A stretch of 64,000 nt of DNA from Solirubrobacterales bacterium (GCA_020438295.1 JAGQUV010000005.1:1-64000); one strand, 5' to 3'. Shown: positions 16,783-25,380, numbered from the stretch's first letter. Numbers and translations: made by a program. Notes: a model not told the origin generated them from the sequence alone.

Positions 16783-17465
16783 GAAGCGAATTGATGAGGC
16801 GGGTCGGTCAGGTGCCGACGCCCCCAGCGGGCCAGCCCGAACGGGAAGAAGGTGCCCCAATGGATCGGTATCGCGATCCGCGGCTCCAGCAGTTCGACCG
16901 CGGCCGCGGCGGAAGCCGGGTCGAGGTGCCCGGGACCGAGCGTGTGTCCCCAGCCCCAGACCGGGACCAGGGCGACGTCCAGGTCCCCGGCCAGATCCTC
17001 CATCCCGGGGAAAAGGTCGGTATCACCCGCGAAATAGACCCGGCTGGAACCGCAGACGACATAGCCCACGGCTTCACCGTCTTTGGCGAACGGATGGCGT
17101 CCACCTTCGTGCTCGGCGTCGACCGCGGTGACGGCCAGCGGACCGATCCGCGACGACTCCCCCACCGCCAGCGGCTCAACACCGGAGAATCCTTTGCGGC
17201 CCAGGAACGCTGCCGCGGTCGGCGGGGCGATGATCCTGATCGATTTGCCCAGCCGGCGGAGCGAGTGGAGGTCGAGATGGTCGAAGTGCTGGTGGGACAC
17301 CAGGATCGCGTCCGGCGCCAGGCGCCAGGACTCGACCGGGTCGACCTGCCGCCGCAGGTGGAACATCCGCCTGCGAAGCAGCGGGTCGGTCAAGAGGTGC
17401 ACCCCGTCGATCTCGATCGAGACGGTGGCGTGCCCGACGTATGTGATCGAACCGCGTTCGCTCAC
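16710..17465 (-). CDS. MBL-fold metal-dependent hydrolase (UlaG/NAPE-PLD-like)
   Basis: 251-aa metallo-beta-lactamase-fold enzyme. Metal ligands are clear in VSHQHFDHLD (His58, His60, Asp62, His63), in VYFAGDTDLF (Asp) and in IAIPIHWGTFFPFG (His). The overall pattern (ITYVGHATVSIEIDGVHLLTDP at the N-terminus) belongs to the branch containing UlaG lactonase and NAPE-phospholipase D-like proteins. The substrate is unknown. It is the last gene of a minus-strand cluster. Its ATG overlaps the stop of the upstream membrane-protein gene (ATGA), and its 3' end overlaps the convergent fusion gene by 73 nt. Confidence 0.85.
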   Translation of the reverse strand: MSERGSITYVGHATVSIEIDGVHLLTDPLLRRRMFHLRRQVDPVESWRLAPDAILVSHQHFDHLDLHSLRRLGKSIRIIAPPTAAAFLGRKGFSGVEPLAVGESSRIGPLAVTAVDAEHEGGRHPFAKDGEAVGYVVCGSSRVYFAGDTDLFPGMEDLAGDLDVALVPVWGWGHTLGPGHLDPASAAAAVELLEPRIAIPIHWGTFFPFGLARWGRRHLTDPPHQFASQVAERSPEVEVRLLDPGETTALS

Positions 17466-17755
17466 CGGTAGCTGCCGTAGCCACGACCGCTGTCGGCCCG
17501 GGAGGTCCGTGAGTACGACAGCACGTCTACCACGAACGCAAAGATCACGATGAACCAGGCGAACCCTTCGACCCCGTCACCGATTTCCCACATGACCACG
17601 TAAGCGAGGGTCGTCCACGGCAGCAGGAAGAACCCGAGCACCGGCAGGATCCAGCCACCGTCGAATGCCTGCGCGATCCAGTCCGAGAAGAGGAGTATGA
17701 AAAAGAGCGCCAGCCGGGGGGAGATCAGCGCGAACAGGACCACGAAGCAACCCAT
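17462..17755 (-). CDS. Small membrane protein of unknown function
   Basis: 97 aa with three likely membrane segments (residues 3-25, 34-55, 62-82) and a polar Arg/Ser/Gly/Tyr-rich tail. FFLLPWTTLAYVVMWEIGDGVEGFAW resembles small proteins annotated as hypothetical membrane proteins in actinobacteria. Its stop overlaps the MBL gene start by 4 nt, and the YihY-like gene ends only 4 nt upstream, so the three are one transcription unit. Confidence 0.7.
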   Translation of the reverse strand: MGCFVVLFALISPRLALFFILLFSDWIAQAFDGGWILPVLGFFLLPWTTLAYVVMWEIGDGVEGFAWFIVIFAFVVDVLSYSRTSRADSGRGYGSYR

Positions 17756-17759
17756 CGGC

Positions 17760-18698
17760 TCAACCTACTCCACCACTCGACCGGATGCGGCTCCGCCACG
17801 GCCTGGCCCGGAAGGTCGCGGCGAAGTGCGCCCCGAGCACGATCGCGATCGAAGCCAGGTTGAGGAACAGCAGCGTGCCCAGGAACCCGGCCAGAACCCC
17901 GTATACGGAACTGCCGCCGCCGGTCAGACCGAACCAGAGCCGTAACCCGACTGTCACCAGGCCACCGAGCACGACTGTGACCCCGGCGCCGAGAAAGGCG
18001 CTCTTGGCCGGAGTCTCACCGGGATTCAGGACCCAGAACAGCCAGGCGAAGAAGAGCAGCCCGACCACCGCGCTCCCGATCGGGCCTCCGAGCGGACCGG
18101 CGAGAAAGCTGAGCAGGCCACTGTCGGCCACCGCCTCGTTCAATGTCCCGGAGATTCCGAGGCCGACCATCAGCAGCACGACCGGCAGGGTAACCGCGGT
18201 TATCAGGATGTCGAGCAGCTTGTTCTTCGGAAACGGCGGTCCGTCCTGCTCGGTCTCGTTGGCGGTCTCGACCGCGTGACGGATGGCACCGACGGCCGCG
18301 CTCCCGGAATAGAGCAGGATCGCCGCCGTCGCGACGCCCAGCCTGCCGGCTCCCCGGGTCAGGTCGTCCAGCAGGTCGCTGATCTCCCTCCGTCCGGCCA
18401 CCTCGTCCAGCGGGAGGTTGTCGATCAGTTCATCGATCAGGTCGTTGCGGACCTCGGGAGTATCGAAGACGTTGCTGAGCACCCAGACGGCCAGCAGGAG
18501 CAGCGCCGGGAAGGCCAGCAGGACGTAGAAGCTGAGTTGCGCCGCCTGCCTGGTGCCGGCGGCCCGGTCGAACGAGAGGATCGCCGTCCGGATGACGGCC
18601 CAGGTCCGCCTCAGGCCACGGTTGAGCGTCTCGGAAATGCCGGCCGACTCAGTTCCCCATGCCGATGCTGGCCTCGGTCCACCGAACGGTGATCGCAT
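17760..18698 (-). CDS. YihY/BrkB-family inner membrane protein
   Basis: 312 aa with six predicted membrane segments. The family pattern is present: RQAAQLSFYVLLAFPALLLLAVWVL near residue 55, YSGSAAVGAIRHAVETANE, and GSSVYGVLAGFLGTLLFLNLASIAIVLGAHF near the C-terminus. The family was long annotated as RNase BN by mistake; its true function (transport or lipid export) is unsettled. Start ATG 18698 gives a 50-nt overlap with the preceding gene; no better start is seen between. Confidence 0.85.
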   Translation of the reverse strand: MRSPFGGPRPASAWGTESAGISETLNRGLRRTWAVIRTAILSFDRAAGTRQAAQLSFYVLLAFPALLLLAVWVLSNVFDTPEVRNDLIDELIDNLPLDEVAGRREISDLLDDLTRGAGRLGVATAAILLYSGSAAVGAIRHAVETANETEQDGPPFPKNKLLDILITAVTLPVVLLMVGLGISGTLNEAVADSGLLSFLAGPLGGPIGSAVVGLLFFAWLFWVLNPGETPAKSAFLGAGVTVVLGGLVTVGLRLWFGLTGGGSSVYGVLAGFLGTLLFLNLASIAIVLGAHFAATFRARPWRSRIRSSGGVG

Positions 18699-19077
18699 AC
18701 AGGATCACCAGGTCGATCGCGATGAAGATCAGGCTGAGAGCGGGCCGGGCCGACAGGGTGAGGAAGTCGGAGACCGTGTGTATCAGGATCAGGATGATCG
18801 CCAGCAGCCTGGCCCACTCGCGTCCCTGGATCAGCGCGGCACCGGTCCAGACCTTGATTACCCCGATCACGATCCAGAATATCCCGACCGCCTGGAAACT
18901 GGCCAGGTAGACCTCGCCGCTGGTGCCCTGCGTTATGTACTCATCGTCAAACGCTGCAGCAAGCCCGGCGATCACACTGAAGATCCCGACCAGGATCAGC
19001 ATGATGCCGGCAAAGGCAACCCATGAAGCCCAGGCACCGGACCCGCCGGGTGAGCTGGAACCGCTTGTCTCAGACAC
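18649..19077 (-). CDS. DUF7144-type four-TM membrane protein
   Basis: 142 aa, four membrane segments (about 17-42, 58-78, 88-108, 112-130). The layout GIFSVIAGLAAAFDDEYI…FWIVIGVIKVWTGAALIQGREWAR matches actinobacterial DUF7144 membrane proteins. Start GTG at 19077 behind GAAGGAGAAAA. The function is unknown. It overlaps the downstream YihY-like gene. Confidence 0.75.
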   Translation of the reverse strand: MSETSGSSSPGGSGAWASWVAFAGIMLILVGIFSVIAGLAAAFDDEYITQGTSGEVYLASFQAVGIFWIVIGVIKVWTGAALIQGREWARLLAIILILIHTVSDFLTLSARPALSLIFIAIDLVILYAITVRWTEASIGMGN

Positions 19078-19145
19078 TTTTCTCCTTCGCCAAGTTTGCC
19101 GTTGACTTCGTCAGGACCGCTTGCGGCCGTCGCCTAGCCTATCCG

Positions 19146-20111
19146 CTACCCGGCGATGCAGCGGAACGAGATGTGGCAGGTCGAGCTTTCGACCGTCTCC
19201 GGGATCCTGGCCGCCGGCCGGTACCTGCTGCAGTAGTTCTCGGCACACAGGAACGACCCGCCCTTGAGCACCTTGCGAGGGATCCCGCTGGCCGGGTCGC
19301 GCGAGGCTTCGGCCCCCGGGCCGAGCGGATCGACCGGCGCGCAGCACGATTTCGCCGGCTCGCCGTGTCTGTTCGAGAACCAGGTCGCGGTCCACTCCCA
19401 GGCGTTCCCGGTCATTTCGAACAGGCCGAACGGGTTCGCCGGAAACGACCTCACCGGAACCGTGCCCGGCCGGCGGGGCCCGCCGGGCCGGGGCCTGAAC
19501 TTCCACGGGAACTCGCCGATCCAGCGGTTCATACGCTCCTCGCCACCGGGTGAGAGCTCGTCGCCCCAGCTGAACTCAAGGCCTTCGAGCCCGCCCCGGG
19601 CGGCCCGCTCCCACTGGGCCTCGGTCGGTAGTGATTTCCCGGCCCAGCGTGCGTAGGCGTCGGCATCCTGAAAGCTGACCTGGGTGACCGGATGGTCCTC
19701 CTTGCCTTCGAGGTCGCTCTGCGGTCCCCAGGGGTGCCTCCAGTCTGCACCCGGGGTCCAGGCCCACCAGCCCATCGGGTTGCCGAGGTCCACCGGGCCG
19801 GCCGGCTTGTCGAAAGTGATCGAGCCGGGCACCAGCAGCGCAGGATCTGCACCCGGGTACATGGCCGGGTCGGGCGCCTTCTCGGCCGTGGTCACGTGCC
19901 CGGTCTCCGTCACGAAGCGATCGAACTCGGCGTTGGTCACCGCGGTCTCGTCCATCCAGAACCCGCTGACCGCGACCGGTCCCGCCGGCGCCTCCTCGGG
20001 GTAGTGGTCGTCGCTGCCCATCTCGAAAGTGCCTTCCGGGACCCACCTCATACCCGGGTACGGGGGATCGTCGGCCGGGTGCCGCAGATCTGTCTCAGTC
20101 GGGGAATCCAT
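19146..20111 (-). CDS. Formylglycine-generating enzyme (SUMF1/FGE) family protein
   Basis: 321-aa FGE-sulfatase-fold protein. The N-terminal block MRWVPEGTFEMGSDDHYPEEAP, the middle HPVTQVSFQDADAYARWAGKSLPTEAQWERAARGG and NPFGLFEMTGNAWEW define the family. The copper-binding catalytic pair is present as Cys289 and Cys294 in GGSFLCAENYC, and C-terminal SSTCHISFRC is retained. A true FGE converts Cys to formylglycine in sulfatases, but no sulfatase with CxPxR is in the window. The ATG has its own leaderless -10 box. Confidence 0.88.
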   Translation of the reverse strand: MDSPTETDLRHPADDPPYPGMRWVPEGTFEMGSDDHYPEEAPAGPVAVSGFWMDETAVTNAEFDRFVTETGHVTTAEKAPDPAMYPGADPALLVPGSITFDKPAGPVDLGNPMGWWAWTPGADWRHPWGPQSDLEGKEDHPVTQVSFQDADAYARWAGKSLPTEAQWERAARGGLEGLEFSWGDELSPGGEERMNRWIGEFPWKFRPRPGGPRRPGTVPVRSFPANPFGLFEMTGNAWEWTATWFSNRHGEPAKSCCAPVDPLGPGAEASRDPASGIPRKVLKGGSFLCAENYCSRYRPAARIPETVESSTCHISFRCIAG

Positions 20112-20118
20112 GCCGCTA

Positions 20119-20124
20119 AGGCTA
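20119..20124 (-). promoter_or_regulatory. Leaderless promoter -10 box (TAGCCT) of the FGE-like gene
   Basis: TAGCCT ends 7 nt before the ATG at 20111 with no ribosome site between. It overlaps the stop region of the preceding hydrolase gene, so the FGE-like gene can be transcribed alone. Confidence 0.5.
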
Positions 20125-21012
20125 TCTGTCCGGGTCCGCCGGCCCCCCGGCCGACGGGGGCCCCGGCCCGATGCCGTGCTGCTCGAGGAAATCGGCGATC
20201 ACGCGGGAAAGACGACTGCCGCGCCAGGCCAGGGGCGGTTCGTCGTCGTCTTCGGAGACCAGGGTCGCCGAACCGAGCGCGTCGGCGTAGCGGCTGGCCA
20301 CTTCGTACGGGTGGCCGGGGTCGAACCGGTCGTGACTTGCGATGACCAGTGCCGGAGCGGTCACCTGCCCGAGGTCGACGATCCGGTCGAAAGGGCTGGA
20401 AACGGGGACCTGGCGCAATGCTTCGGCCACCGCGTCACGCCGTCTATGGAGTCCGGCCCGGTCCCGGGCCAGGCGCTCGGCGGTCGCGGCCGCCCCTTCG
20501 TCGTCGAACCCCTCTGCCGCGACCAGCCCGTAGGCCTCCGGTCCCTCCTGTTCCAGGACGCGGGCCCTCCGTTCCCACTCGTGCAGGTCCGATCGGCGAC
20601 TTTCCCCGACGTAGACCGGCCCGATCAGGATCAGGGCCGCCAGCCGGGCGGGGTTGGCCAGCGCCCACGAAGCCGCGGTGTGGCTGCCCATCGAGTGACC
20701 CCCGACTACCAGCGGCCCGTCCGCGCACTGTGAATCGATCACCCGCTCCAGGTCGTGGGTCAGCCGGGCGTAGTCGTATCCGTCGCCGGCCGGGTCCGAT
20801 ACCCCGTGTCCGCGCGCGTCGTAGGTGACTACCCGGTAGCCCCGGCGGGCCAGCGCGGTCGAGCCGTGGAGCACGTACCTCCGGGTAGCCGACAGCCCGT
20901 GGCAGAGGACCACGTCGGGGCCATCCCCGATCGTCTCGCCGCGGAGCAGCGGCCCCTCCCCACTGACGGTGAACTCGGTCGGGACCGGCGCAGGAGGGCT
21001 GATCGCGCTCAG
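20122..21012 (-). CDS. Alpha/beta hydrolase with probable CTG start
   Basis: Serine hydrolase. HG-x-SATRRYV (oxyanion), YDARGHGVSDP, the elbow GGHSMGSHTA (Ser107 counted from the CTG) and SHDRFDP (acid) are visible. The first GTG (20913) would start directly at VVLCHG and delete the first two beta strands. Upstream codons in frame read TEFTVSGEGPLLRGETIGDGPD, clearly family-like, back to CTG at 21012-21010. That CTG overlaps the TGA of the cyclophilin gene as CTGA. I therefore extend the gene to 297 codons with CTG as likely initiator. The substrate is unknown. Confidence 0.75.
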   Translation of the reverse strand: MSAISPPAPVPTEFTVSGEGPLLRGETIGDGPDVVLCHGLSATRRYVLHGSTALARRGYRVVTYDARGHGVSDPAGDGYDYARLTHDLERVIDSQCADGPLVVGGHSMGSHTAASWALANPARLAALILIGPVYVGESRRSDLHEWERRARVLEQEGPEAYGLVAAEGFDDEGAAATAERLARDRAGLHRRRDAVAEALRQVPVSSPFDRIVDLGQVTAPALVIASHDRFDPGHPYEVASRYADALGSATLVSEDDDEPPLAWRGSRLSRVIADFLEQHGIGPGPPSAGGPADPDR

Positions 21013-21644
21013 CCCTTCACGAGCGTGGCTTTCTCGATCACCACGTCCCTGGTCGGCTGCTCGTCGGCGCCGCCGAGCGCACCGATCGCCTCGACCACGT
21101 CCATCCCGCTCTCGACCTTCCCGACCAGCGCGTATTCTGGGGGCAGGCTCCGCCCACCGGCGCCGGTGACTACGTAGAACTGACTGCCCGATGTGCCGGC
21201 CGCCTCGGATCCGGACTTCGCCATCGCCACCACCCCCGGGGTGTACTCGAGGTCCCGGGGTGGCGCCTCGACCACCTTGTATCCGGGCCCGCCGGTTCCG
21301 TCGCCGAGCGGGTCGCCCCCCTGGATCACGAAATCGGGCACGATCCGGTGGAAACCGAGTCCGTCGTAGAAGCCCTGTTCGGCCAGGTAGGCGAAGTTGT
21401 TCGCGGTCACCGGCGCCCGCTCGGTGTCGAGCGCGATCGTGAAGTCTCCCTCGCTCGTCTCCATGGTCACCGAAGCCGGCTGCCCTTGCTCGACCACCTG
21501 GTCGGGGCGGTCGAGTCGTTCCGTCTTGACCACCGGTGCGTCCGGCCCGTCGTCGTCGCCCTGGCCGACCAGCACCACGACCACCACCGCGATCATCAGC
21601 AGCCCGGCCACCAGCAGGGTCGTCAGCTTGCTCCGAGCGCTCAT
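21009..21644 (-). CDS. Membrane-anchored cyclophilin-type peptidyl-prolyl isomerase
   Basis: 211 aa: one N-terminal membrane anchor (about 7-27), a linker, and the cyclophilin domain with VTANNFAYLAEQGFYDGLGFHRIVPDFVIQGGDPLGDGTGGPGY and GSQFYVV, covering the catalytic Arg (FHRI) and Gln/Phe positions. It should assist folding of exported proteins on the outer face of the membrane. ATG 21644 is chosen because a -10 box ends 8 nt before it and MSARSKL leads into the anchor. It is the first gene of the minus-strand run down to 16710. Confidence 0.88.
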   Translation of the reverse strand: MSARSKLTTLLVAGLLMIAVVVVVLVGQGDDDGPDAPVVKTERLDRPDQVVEQGQPASVTMETSEGDFTIALDTERAPVTANNFAYLAEQGFYDGLGFHRIVPDFVIQGGDPLGDGTGGPGYKVVEAPPRDLEYTPGVVAMAKSGSEAAGTSGSQFYVVTGAGGRSLPPEYALVGKVESGMDVVEAIGALGGADEQPTRDVVIEKATLVKG

Positions 21645-21652
21645 CGGGGCAG

Positions 21653-21658
21653 AGGCTA
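21653..21658 (-). promoter_or_regulatory. Leaderless promoter -10 box (TAGCCT) of the cyclophilin gene
   Basis: TAGCCT followed by 8 nt and the ATG at 21644. There is no ribosome site. Confidence 0.45.
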
Positions 21659-21725
21659 GACCATCACCCTGGTGCCCGTCGGCGCCCGGGCGACGCTCTT
21701 TCGGGCCCCGGTGGCACGCAGTTGG

Positions 21726-21731
21726 CATGAT
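21726..21731 (+). promoter_or_regulatory. Weak leaderless -10 box (CATGAT) of the 21738 methyltransferase
   Basis: CATGAT followed by 6 nt and GTG at 21738. It deviates from TAnnnT at the first base but sits at the same distance as the other leaderless promoters, and there is no ribosome site. Confidence 0.3.
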
Positions 21732-21737
21732 CCGGGC

Positions 21738-22394
21738 GTGGCTGAACCCCATACCCCGCCCAACCGCCGGGTGATACTGGCCGGCAAGACGATCAGCTCG
21801 ATCGTGGCCAATGCCCCGTGGGCCTGGCCGCTGATCAGGCGCCCCGTGACGCGGTTCTTCGACTCGGCCGCGCAGGGCTGGGACTCCCGCACCGGGTCGG
21901 CCTCTTCGGAACGGCTCGCCGCGCTCGCCTCGGCCGTCCTGGAGGTCGATCGCTCCCCCGAGCGCATCCTGGACATCGGCTGCGGTACCGGGTCCGCGAC
22001 CGTCTTCCTGGCCCGCGAATTCCCCAGAGCCACGATTCGCGGGGTCGATATCTCACCGGCAATGATCCACGAGGCCCGCAAGAAGGTCGGTCTGGACCCC
22101 GAGGCGCGAATCGCTTTCCGGGAGGGCGACGCGTCGCAGCTTCCGTTCCCCGACGCCGGCTTCGACCTGGTCACCCAGAACAACATGCCGGTCTTCTTCG
22201 GTGAGATCTCCAGGGTCCTGCGTCCCGGCGGGTACGTGGTCATCGCTTCGAGCCTCGGCCGCCGCACGCCGTTCAGCACACCGGAATCGCTGATCCGCCG
22301 TAAGTTCCGGCGCCACGGGATCGTGACCACCGGGACCGGCGCAGCCGGGGCGGGCACCTGGTTGGTGGGTCGCAAGGAGCCCCAGGCCCGATGA
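21738..22394 (+). CDS. Class I SAM-dependent methyltransferase
   Basis: 218-aa methyltransferase with motif I ILDIGCGTGSATVFLA, motif II RGVDISPAMIHEARK, FREGDASQLPFPDAGFDLVT and motif for strand 5 VLRPGGYVVIAS. It resembles UbiE/COQ5-like small-molecule methyltransferases; the acceptor is unknown. GTG 21738 is chosen over an in-frame start at 21672 because the extra residues are not family-like and a weak leaderless -10 precedes the GTG. Its stop overlaps the lipid kinase ATG (ATGA), placing it first in the murT-gatD operon. Confidence 0.8.
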   Translation: MAEPHTPPNRRVILAGKTISSIVANAPWAWPLIRRPVTRFFDSAAQGWDSRTGSASSERLAALASAVLEVDRSPERILDIGCGTGSATVFLAREFPRATIRGVDISPAMIHEARKKVGLDPEARIAFREGDASQLPFPDAGFDLVTQNNMPVFFGEISRVLRPGGYVVIASSLGRRTPFSTPESLIRRKFRRHGIVTTGTGAAGAGTWLVGRKEPQAR

Positions 22395-23290
22395 GCCCGC
22401 TGACCGAGCCCAACCTGCTTCTGATCGTCAACCCGAGCGCCGGAACCGGTCGCTCCGCCCGGATCCTGCCCGAGGTGGAACGCAGGCTGGACGACCTGCG
22501 CCAGGTGTTCCGGGTCGAACGGACCCGTTCGCTGGAACACGGTATCGACCTGGCGCTGGACGCGATCGAGGCCCGCGAGATCCCGGTGGTGGTCAGCGGT
22601 GACGGGCTGATCGGCGCGATCGGCGGTGCAGTCGCCGGCTCGGCCGTCCCGATCGGGATCATCCCCGGAGGCCGGGGCAACGACCTGGCCAGGGGCCTCG
22701 GCATCCCCCTAGACCCGGCCGAAGCGGTCGACTGCCTGGTCGCCGGGCGGGTCAGGCGGATCGACGTCGGGGAGGCCAACGGCGAACGATTCCTCGGGAT
22801 CGCATCGGTCGGATTCGATTCCGAGGCCAACCGAATCGCCAACGAGGCCCGGCTCCTGAAAGGGAACCTCGTCTACGCGTACGCCGCGCTCAGGGCACTG
22901 GCCCGGTGGAAACCGGCCCGGTTCACCCTGGCCGAGGGAGAGATCCGGTCCCGCTTCACCGGCTACACGGTCGCCGTGGCCAACAACCGCTTCTACGGCG
23001 GGGGCATGATGGTCGCCCCCGAGGCCGAAATCGACGACGGGAAGTTCGACCTGATCACGGTCAGCGACAGCTCGAAAGTGCGCTTCCTGCTCAACCTGCC
23101 GAAGGTGTTCAAAGGGACGCACGTCGAGCTGGAGGACTCGGTCTCACAGCGCCGGGTCTCCCGTCTGGAGGTCAGCGCCAGCCGTCCGATGACCGTCTAT
23201 GCCGACGGCGACCCGCTGACCGAGCTCCCGGCACGGTTCAGGATCCTGCCGGAGGCGCTCGGGGTGATCGTGCCCGGGGACGAAGCTTGA
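22391..23290 (+). CDS. Diacylglycerol kinase-family lipid kinase
   Basis: 299 aa of the DAGK catalytic-domain family (DgkB/YegS type): LLIVNPSAGTGRSARILPEV at the N-terminus, PVVVSGDGLIGAIGGAV (equivalent of the GGDGT nucleotide loop, here SGDGL), IIPGGRGNDLARGLGIP, and C-terminal PMTVYADGDPLTELPARFRI. It phosphorylates a lipid alcohol such as diacylglycerol or a related substrate at the membrane. The SGDGL variant of the loop is unusual. It overlaps both neighbours by 4 nt (ATGA upstream, TTGA downstream). Confidence 0.85.
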   Translation: MSPLTEPNLLLIVNPSAGTGRSARILPEVERRLDDLRQVFRVERTRSLEHGIDLALDAIEAREIPVVVSGDGLIGAIGGAVAGSAVPIGIIPGGRGNDLARGLGIPLDPAEAVDCLVAGRVRRIDVGEANGERFLGIASVGFDSEANRIANEARLLKGNLVYAYAALRALARWKPARFTLAEGEIRSRFTGYTVAVANNRFYGGGMMVAPEAEIDDGKFDLITVSDSSKVRFLLNLPKVFKGTHVELEDSVSQRRVSRLEVSASRPMTVYADGDPLTELPARFRILPEALGVIVPGDEA

Positions 23291-24639
23291 TCCGGCTCAA
23301 GGCCGCTTTCGCCCGGCTGATCGGCCGTTTGATCCGCTTCACCGGCAGGGGTGGCGGAACTACGCTGCCGGGAAGGGTGCTGCTCAAGCTCGATCGCGAC
23401 GCGGTGGACAAACTCGGCGCCGGCCTGAGCGAAGGATCGACCCTGATCAGCGCGACCAACGGCAAGACCACCACCGCCTCCATGCTGGCCGTGATCCTCG
23501 CGGCCGAAGGCCGGCACCCGGTCCACAACCGCACCGGCTCGAACATGAACTGGGGCGTGGCCACCGCCCTGCTCGAACAGGACGGAGACGAAGGCCTGTT
23601 CGAGGTCGACGAGGCCTGGTTGGCCGAAACCGCATCACGGCTCGACCCCCACACCATTCTGCTGGCGAATCTCTTCCGCGACCAACTGGACCGATACGGG
23701 GAGACCGAGGCTCTGGCCGACGCCTGGCTCGGATTGGCCCGGGAACGGGCCGCGTCTACGACGTTCGTCCTCAACGCCGACGACCCGCTGGTCGCCGACA
23801 TCGGCCGGGCAAGCGGACCGGACACCAGCTATTTCGGGATCGAGGACGGTTCGGTGGCGTCGGCCGAGCTCCAGCACGCCAGCGACGCCAAGAACTGTCG
23901 CGTCTGCGGCGCCGAGCTCACCTACGAGCTGGCCTTCGTGGGCCATCTCGGCCACTACCGATGCCCCTCCTGCGGGATGGTACGCCCGGCACCCGAGGTC
24001 AGCGCCCACGAGGTCAGGCTCACCGGAATGACCGGACTCGGCGCCCGCATCCGGTCCCCGGAGGGGTCGGCCGAGCTCGAGCTGCCCCTGCCCGGGCTCT
24101 ACAACCTGTACAACGCGCTCGGCGCAATAGCCACCGCCCGGGCGCTGGGGATCCCGGTCGGGGCGGCGGTCGCGAGCCTCGCCTCGATGAAGGCCGTGTT
24201 CGGGCGGGTCGAGCGGATCCCGGTCGGCAGCACCGAGCTTTCGATCCTGCTGATCAAGAACCCGGCCGGTGCGAACGAGGTCCTGCGCACCCTCGCCCTG
24301 GAGCCGGAGCCGGTCGACCTCTGGGTCGGGCTGAACGACCGGATCGCCGATGGCCGTGACGTCTCCTGGATCTGGGACGCCGACTTCGAGGAGCTGGCCG
24401 ACCGGGTGCGATCGGTCGTCTGCGCCGGTACCAGGGCTCCGGAGATGGCGGTCCGCCTGAAGTACGCCGGCTGGCCCACCGAGCGGATCGAGGTGGTCGG
24501 TGAACTCGACCGCAGCCTGGAACGGGCATTGGAGGCGCGACCCGGCCGGCTGTTCGCACTGCCTACCTACACCGCCCTGCTCGAGCTTCGCCAGCTGCTC
24601 GCCGACCGCTACGACGCCGACCGTTACTGGCAAGGTTGA
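23287..24639 (+). CDS. murT: Lipid II isoglutaminyl synthase, MurT subunit
   Basis: 450-aa Mur-ligase-like ATPase that activates the D-Glu carboxylate of lipid II so GatD can amidate it. Central domain: ISATNGKTTTASML (P-loop about 55-62) and FEVDEAWL. A four-Cys zinc ribbon interrupts it (Cys204, Cys207, Cys226, Cys229: CRVCG…CPSCG), a hallmark of MurT. The C-terminal DUF1727 domain has LWVGLNDRIADGRDVSWIWDADFE, which contributes an Asp to the GatD active site in the known complex. Start TTG 23287 overlaps the previous stop (TTGA). Confidence 0.92.
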   Translation: MIRLKAAFARLIGRLIRFTGRGGGTTLPGRVLLKLDRDAVDKLGAGLSEGSTLISATNGKTTTASMLAVILAAEGRHPVHNRTGSNMNWGVATALLEQDGDEGLFEVDEAWLAETASRLDPHTILLANLFRDQLDRYGETEALADAWLGLARERAASTTFVLNADDPLVADIGRASGPDTSYFGIEDGSVASAELQHASDAKNCRVCGAELTYELAFVGHLGHYRCPSCGMVRPAPEVSAHEVRLTGMTGLGARIRSPEGSAELELPLPGLYNLYNALGAIATARALGIPVGAAVASLASMKAVFGRVERIPVGSTELSILLIKNPAGANEVLRTLALEPEPVDLWVGLNDRIADGRDVSWIWDADFEELADRVRSVVCAGTRAPEMAVRLKYAGWPTERIEVVGELDRSLERALEARPGRLFALPTYTALLELRQLLADRYDADRYWQG

Positions 24640-25376
24640 GACTCCCCGGCGACTGGTGCTCGGAAGCGTCGATCTGGCAGCTGGTCGAGTCCTGCGGCTA
24701 CTCGGCCGACCTGGAGGCCTGGCACGACCTGGCCCGCAACAGTCGTACCGGGGTCCTCGACCTGGGCTGCGGGATCGGCCGTGTCGCCCACGATCTGGCC
24801 CGATCCGGTATCCCGGTCACCGGGATCGACCTGGACGCGGGCATCGTCGCCGACTTCAATCGGCTCTCGCCTGAGCCGGGCACCCGGGCATTGGCCGGTG
24901 ACGCAGCCGATCCGGAGCTGCCCGGTGGTCACTTCGACCGGATCATCGCGCCTCAGCAGCTGCTCCAGATACTGGGTGGCCGCCAGCACCGTGAGGCTCT
25001 GATCACCGCCACCGCCTCGAGGCTCACCGCCGGGGGCGTCGCCGCGTTCGCCTTTTCGGAGGAACTGCCCGCCGAGAGCGTCGAGCCGGTCCTGATGCCG
25101 GACCTCCGCGAAGTCGAAACCTGGATCTATTCGAGCCGCCCGGTCCGGCTCGAGGCCGGGCCCGACTCGGTCACTGTCCACCGGCTTCGGCAGCGGGTCT
25201 CGCCGGACGGCGAACTGGTCGAGACCCGAGACCGGACCACGCTCGCCCGACTCACCCGGGACGAGTTGGCCGATGAGCTGATCGCCGCCGGCCTCGGGCC
25301 CAGCGGCTGGATCGAGGTTCCGGCGACCGACCTGCACGTCGCCTCGGTGATCGCGATAGCCGGTCCGGTCGGCTGA
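24636..25376 (+). CDS. SAM-dependent methyltransferase embedded between murT and gatD
   Basis: 246 aa, class I methyltransferase fold: VLDLGCGIGRVAHDLARSGIPVTGIDLD (motifs I-II), GDAADPELPGGHFDRIIAPQQLLQIL, then LTAGGVAAFAFSEEL. The C-terminal half (EVETWIYSSRPVRLEAGPDSVTVHRLRQRV…TLARLTRDELADEL) is a beta-rich methyltransferase tail. Start TTG 24636 overlaps the murT stop (TTGA), so it is translated with MurT. The acceptor is unknown; the context suggests lipid II, a lipid intermediate or a cell-wall precursor. Confidence 0.8.
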   Translation: MRLPGDWCSEASIWQLVESCGYSADLEAWHDLARNSRTGVLDLGCGIGRVAHDLARSGIPVTGIDLDAGIVADFNRLSPEPGTRALAGDAADPELPGGHFDRIIAPQQLLQILGGRQHREALITATASRLTAGGVAAFAFSEELPAESVEPVLMPDLREVETWIYSSRPVRLEAGPDSVTVHRLRQRVSPDGELVETRDRTTLARLTRDELADELIAAGLGPSGWIEVPATDLHVASVIAIAGPVG

Positions 25377-25380
25377 GCCG

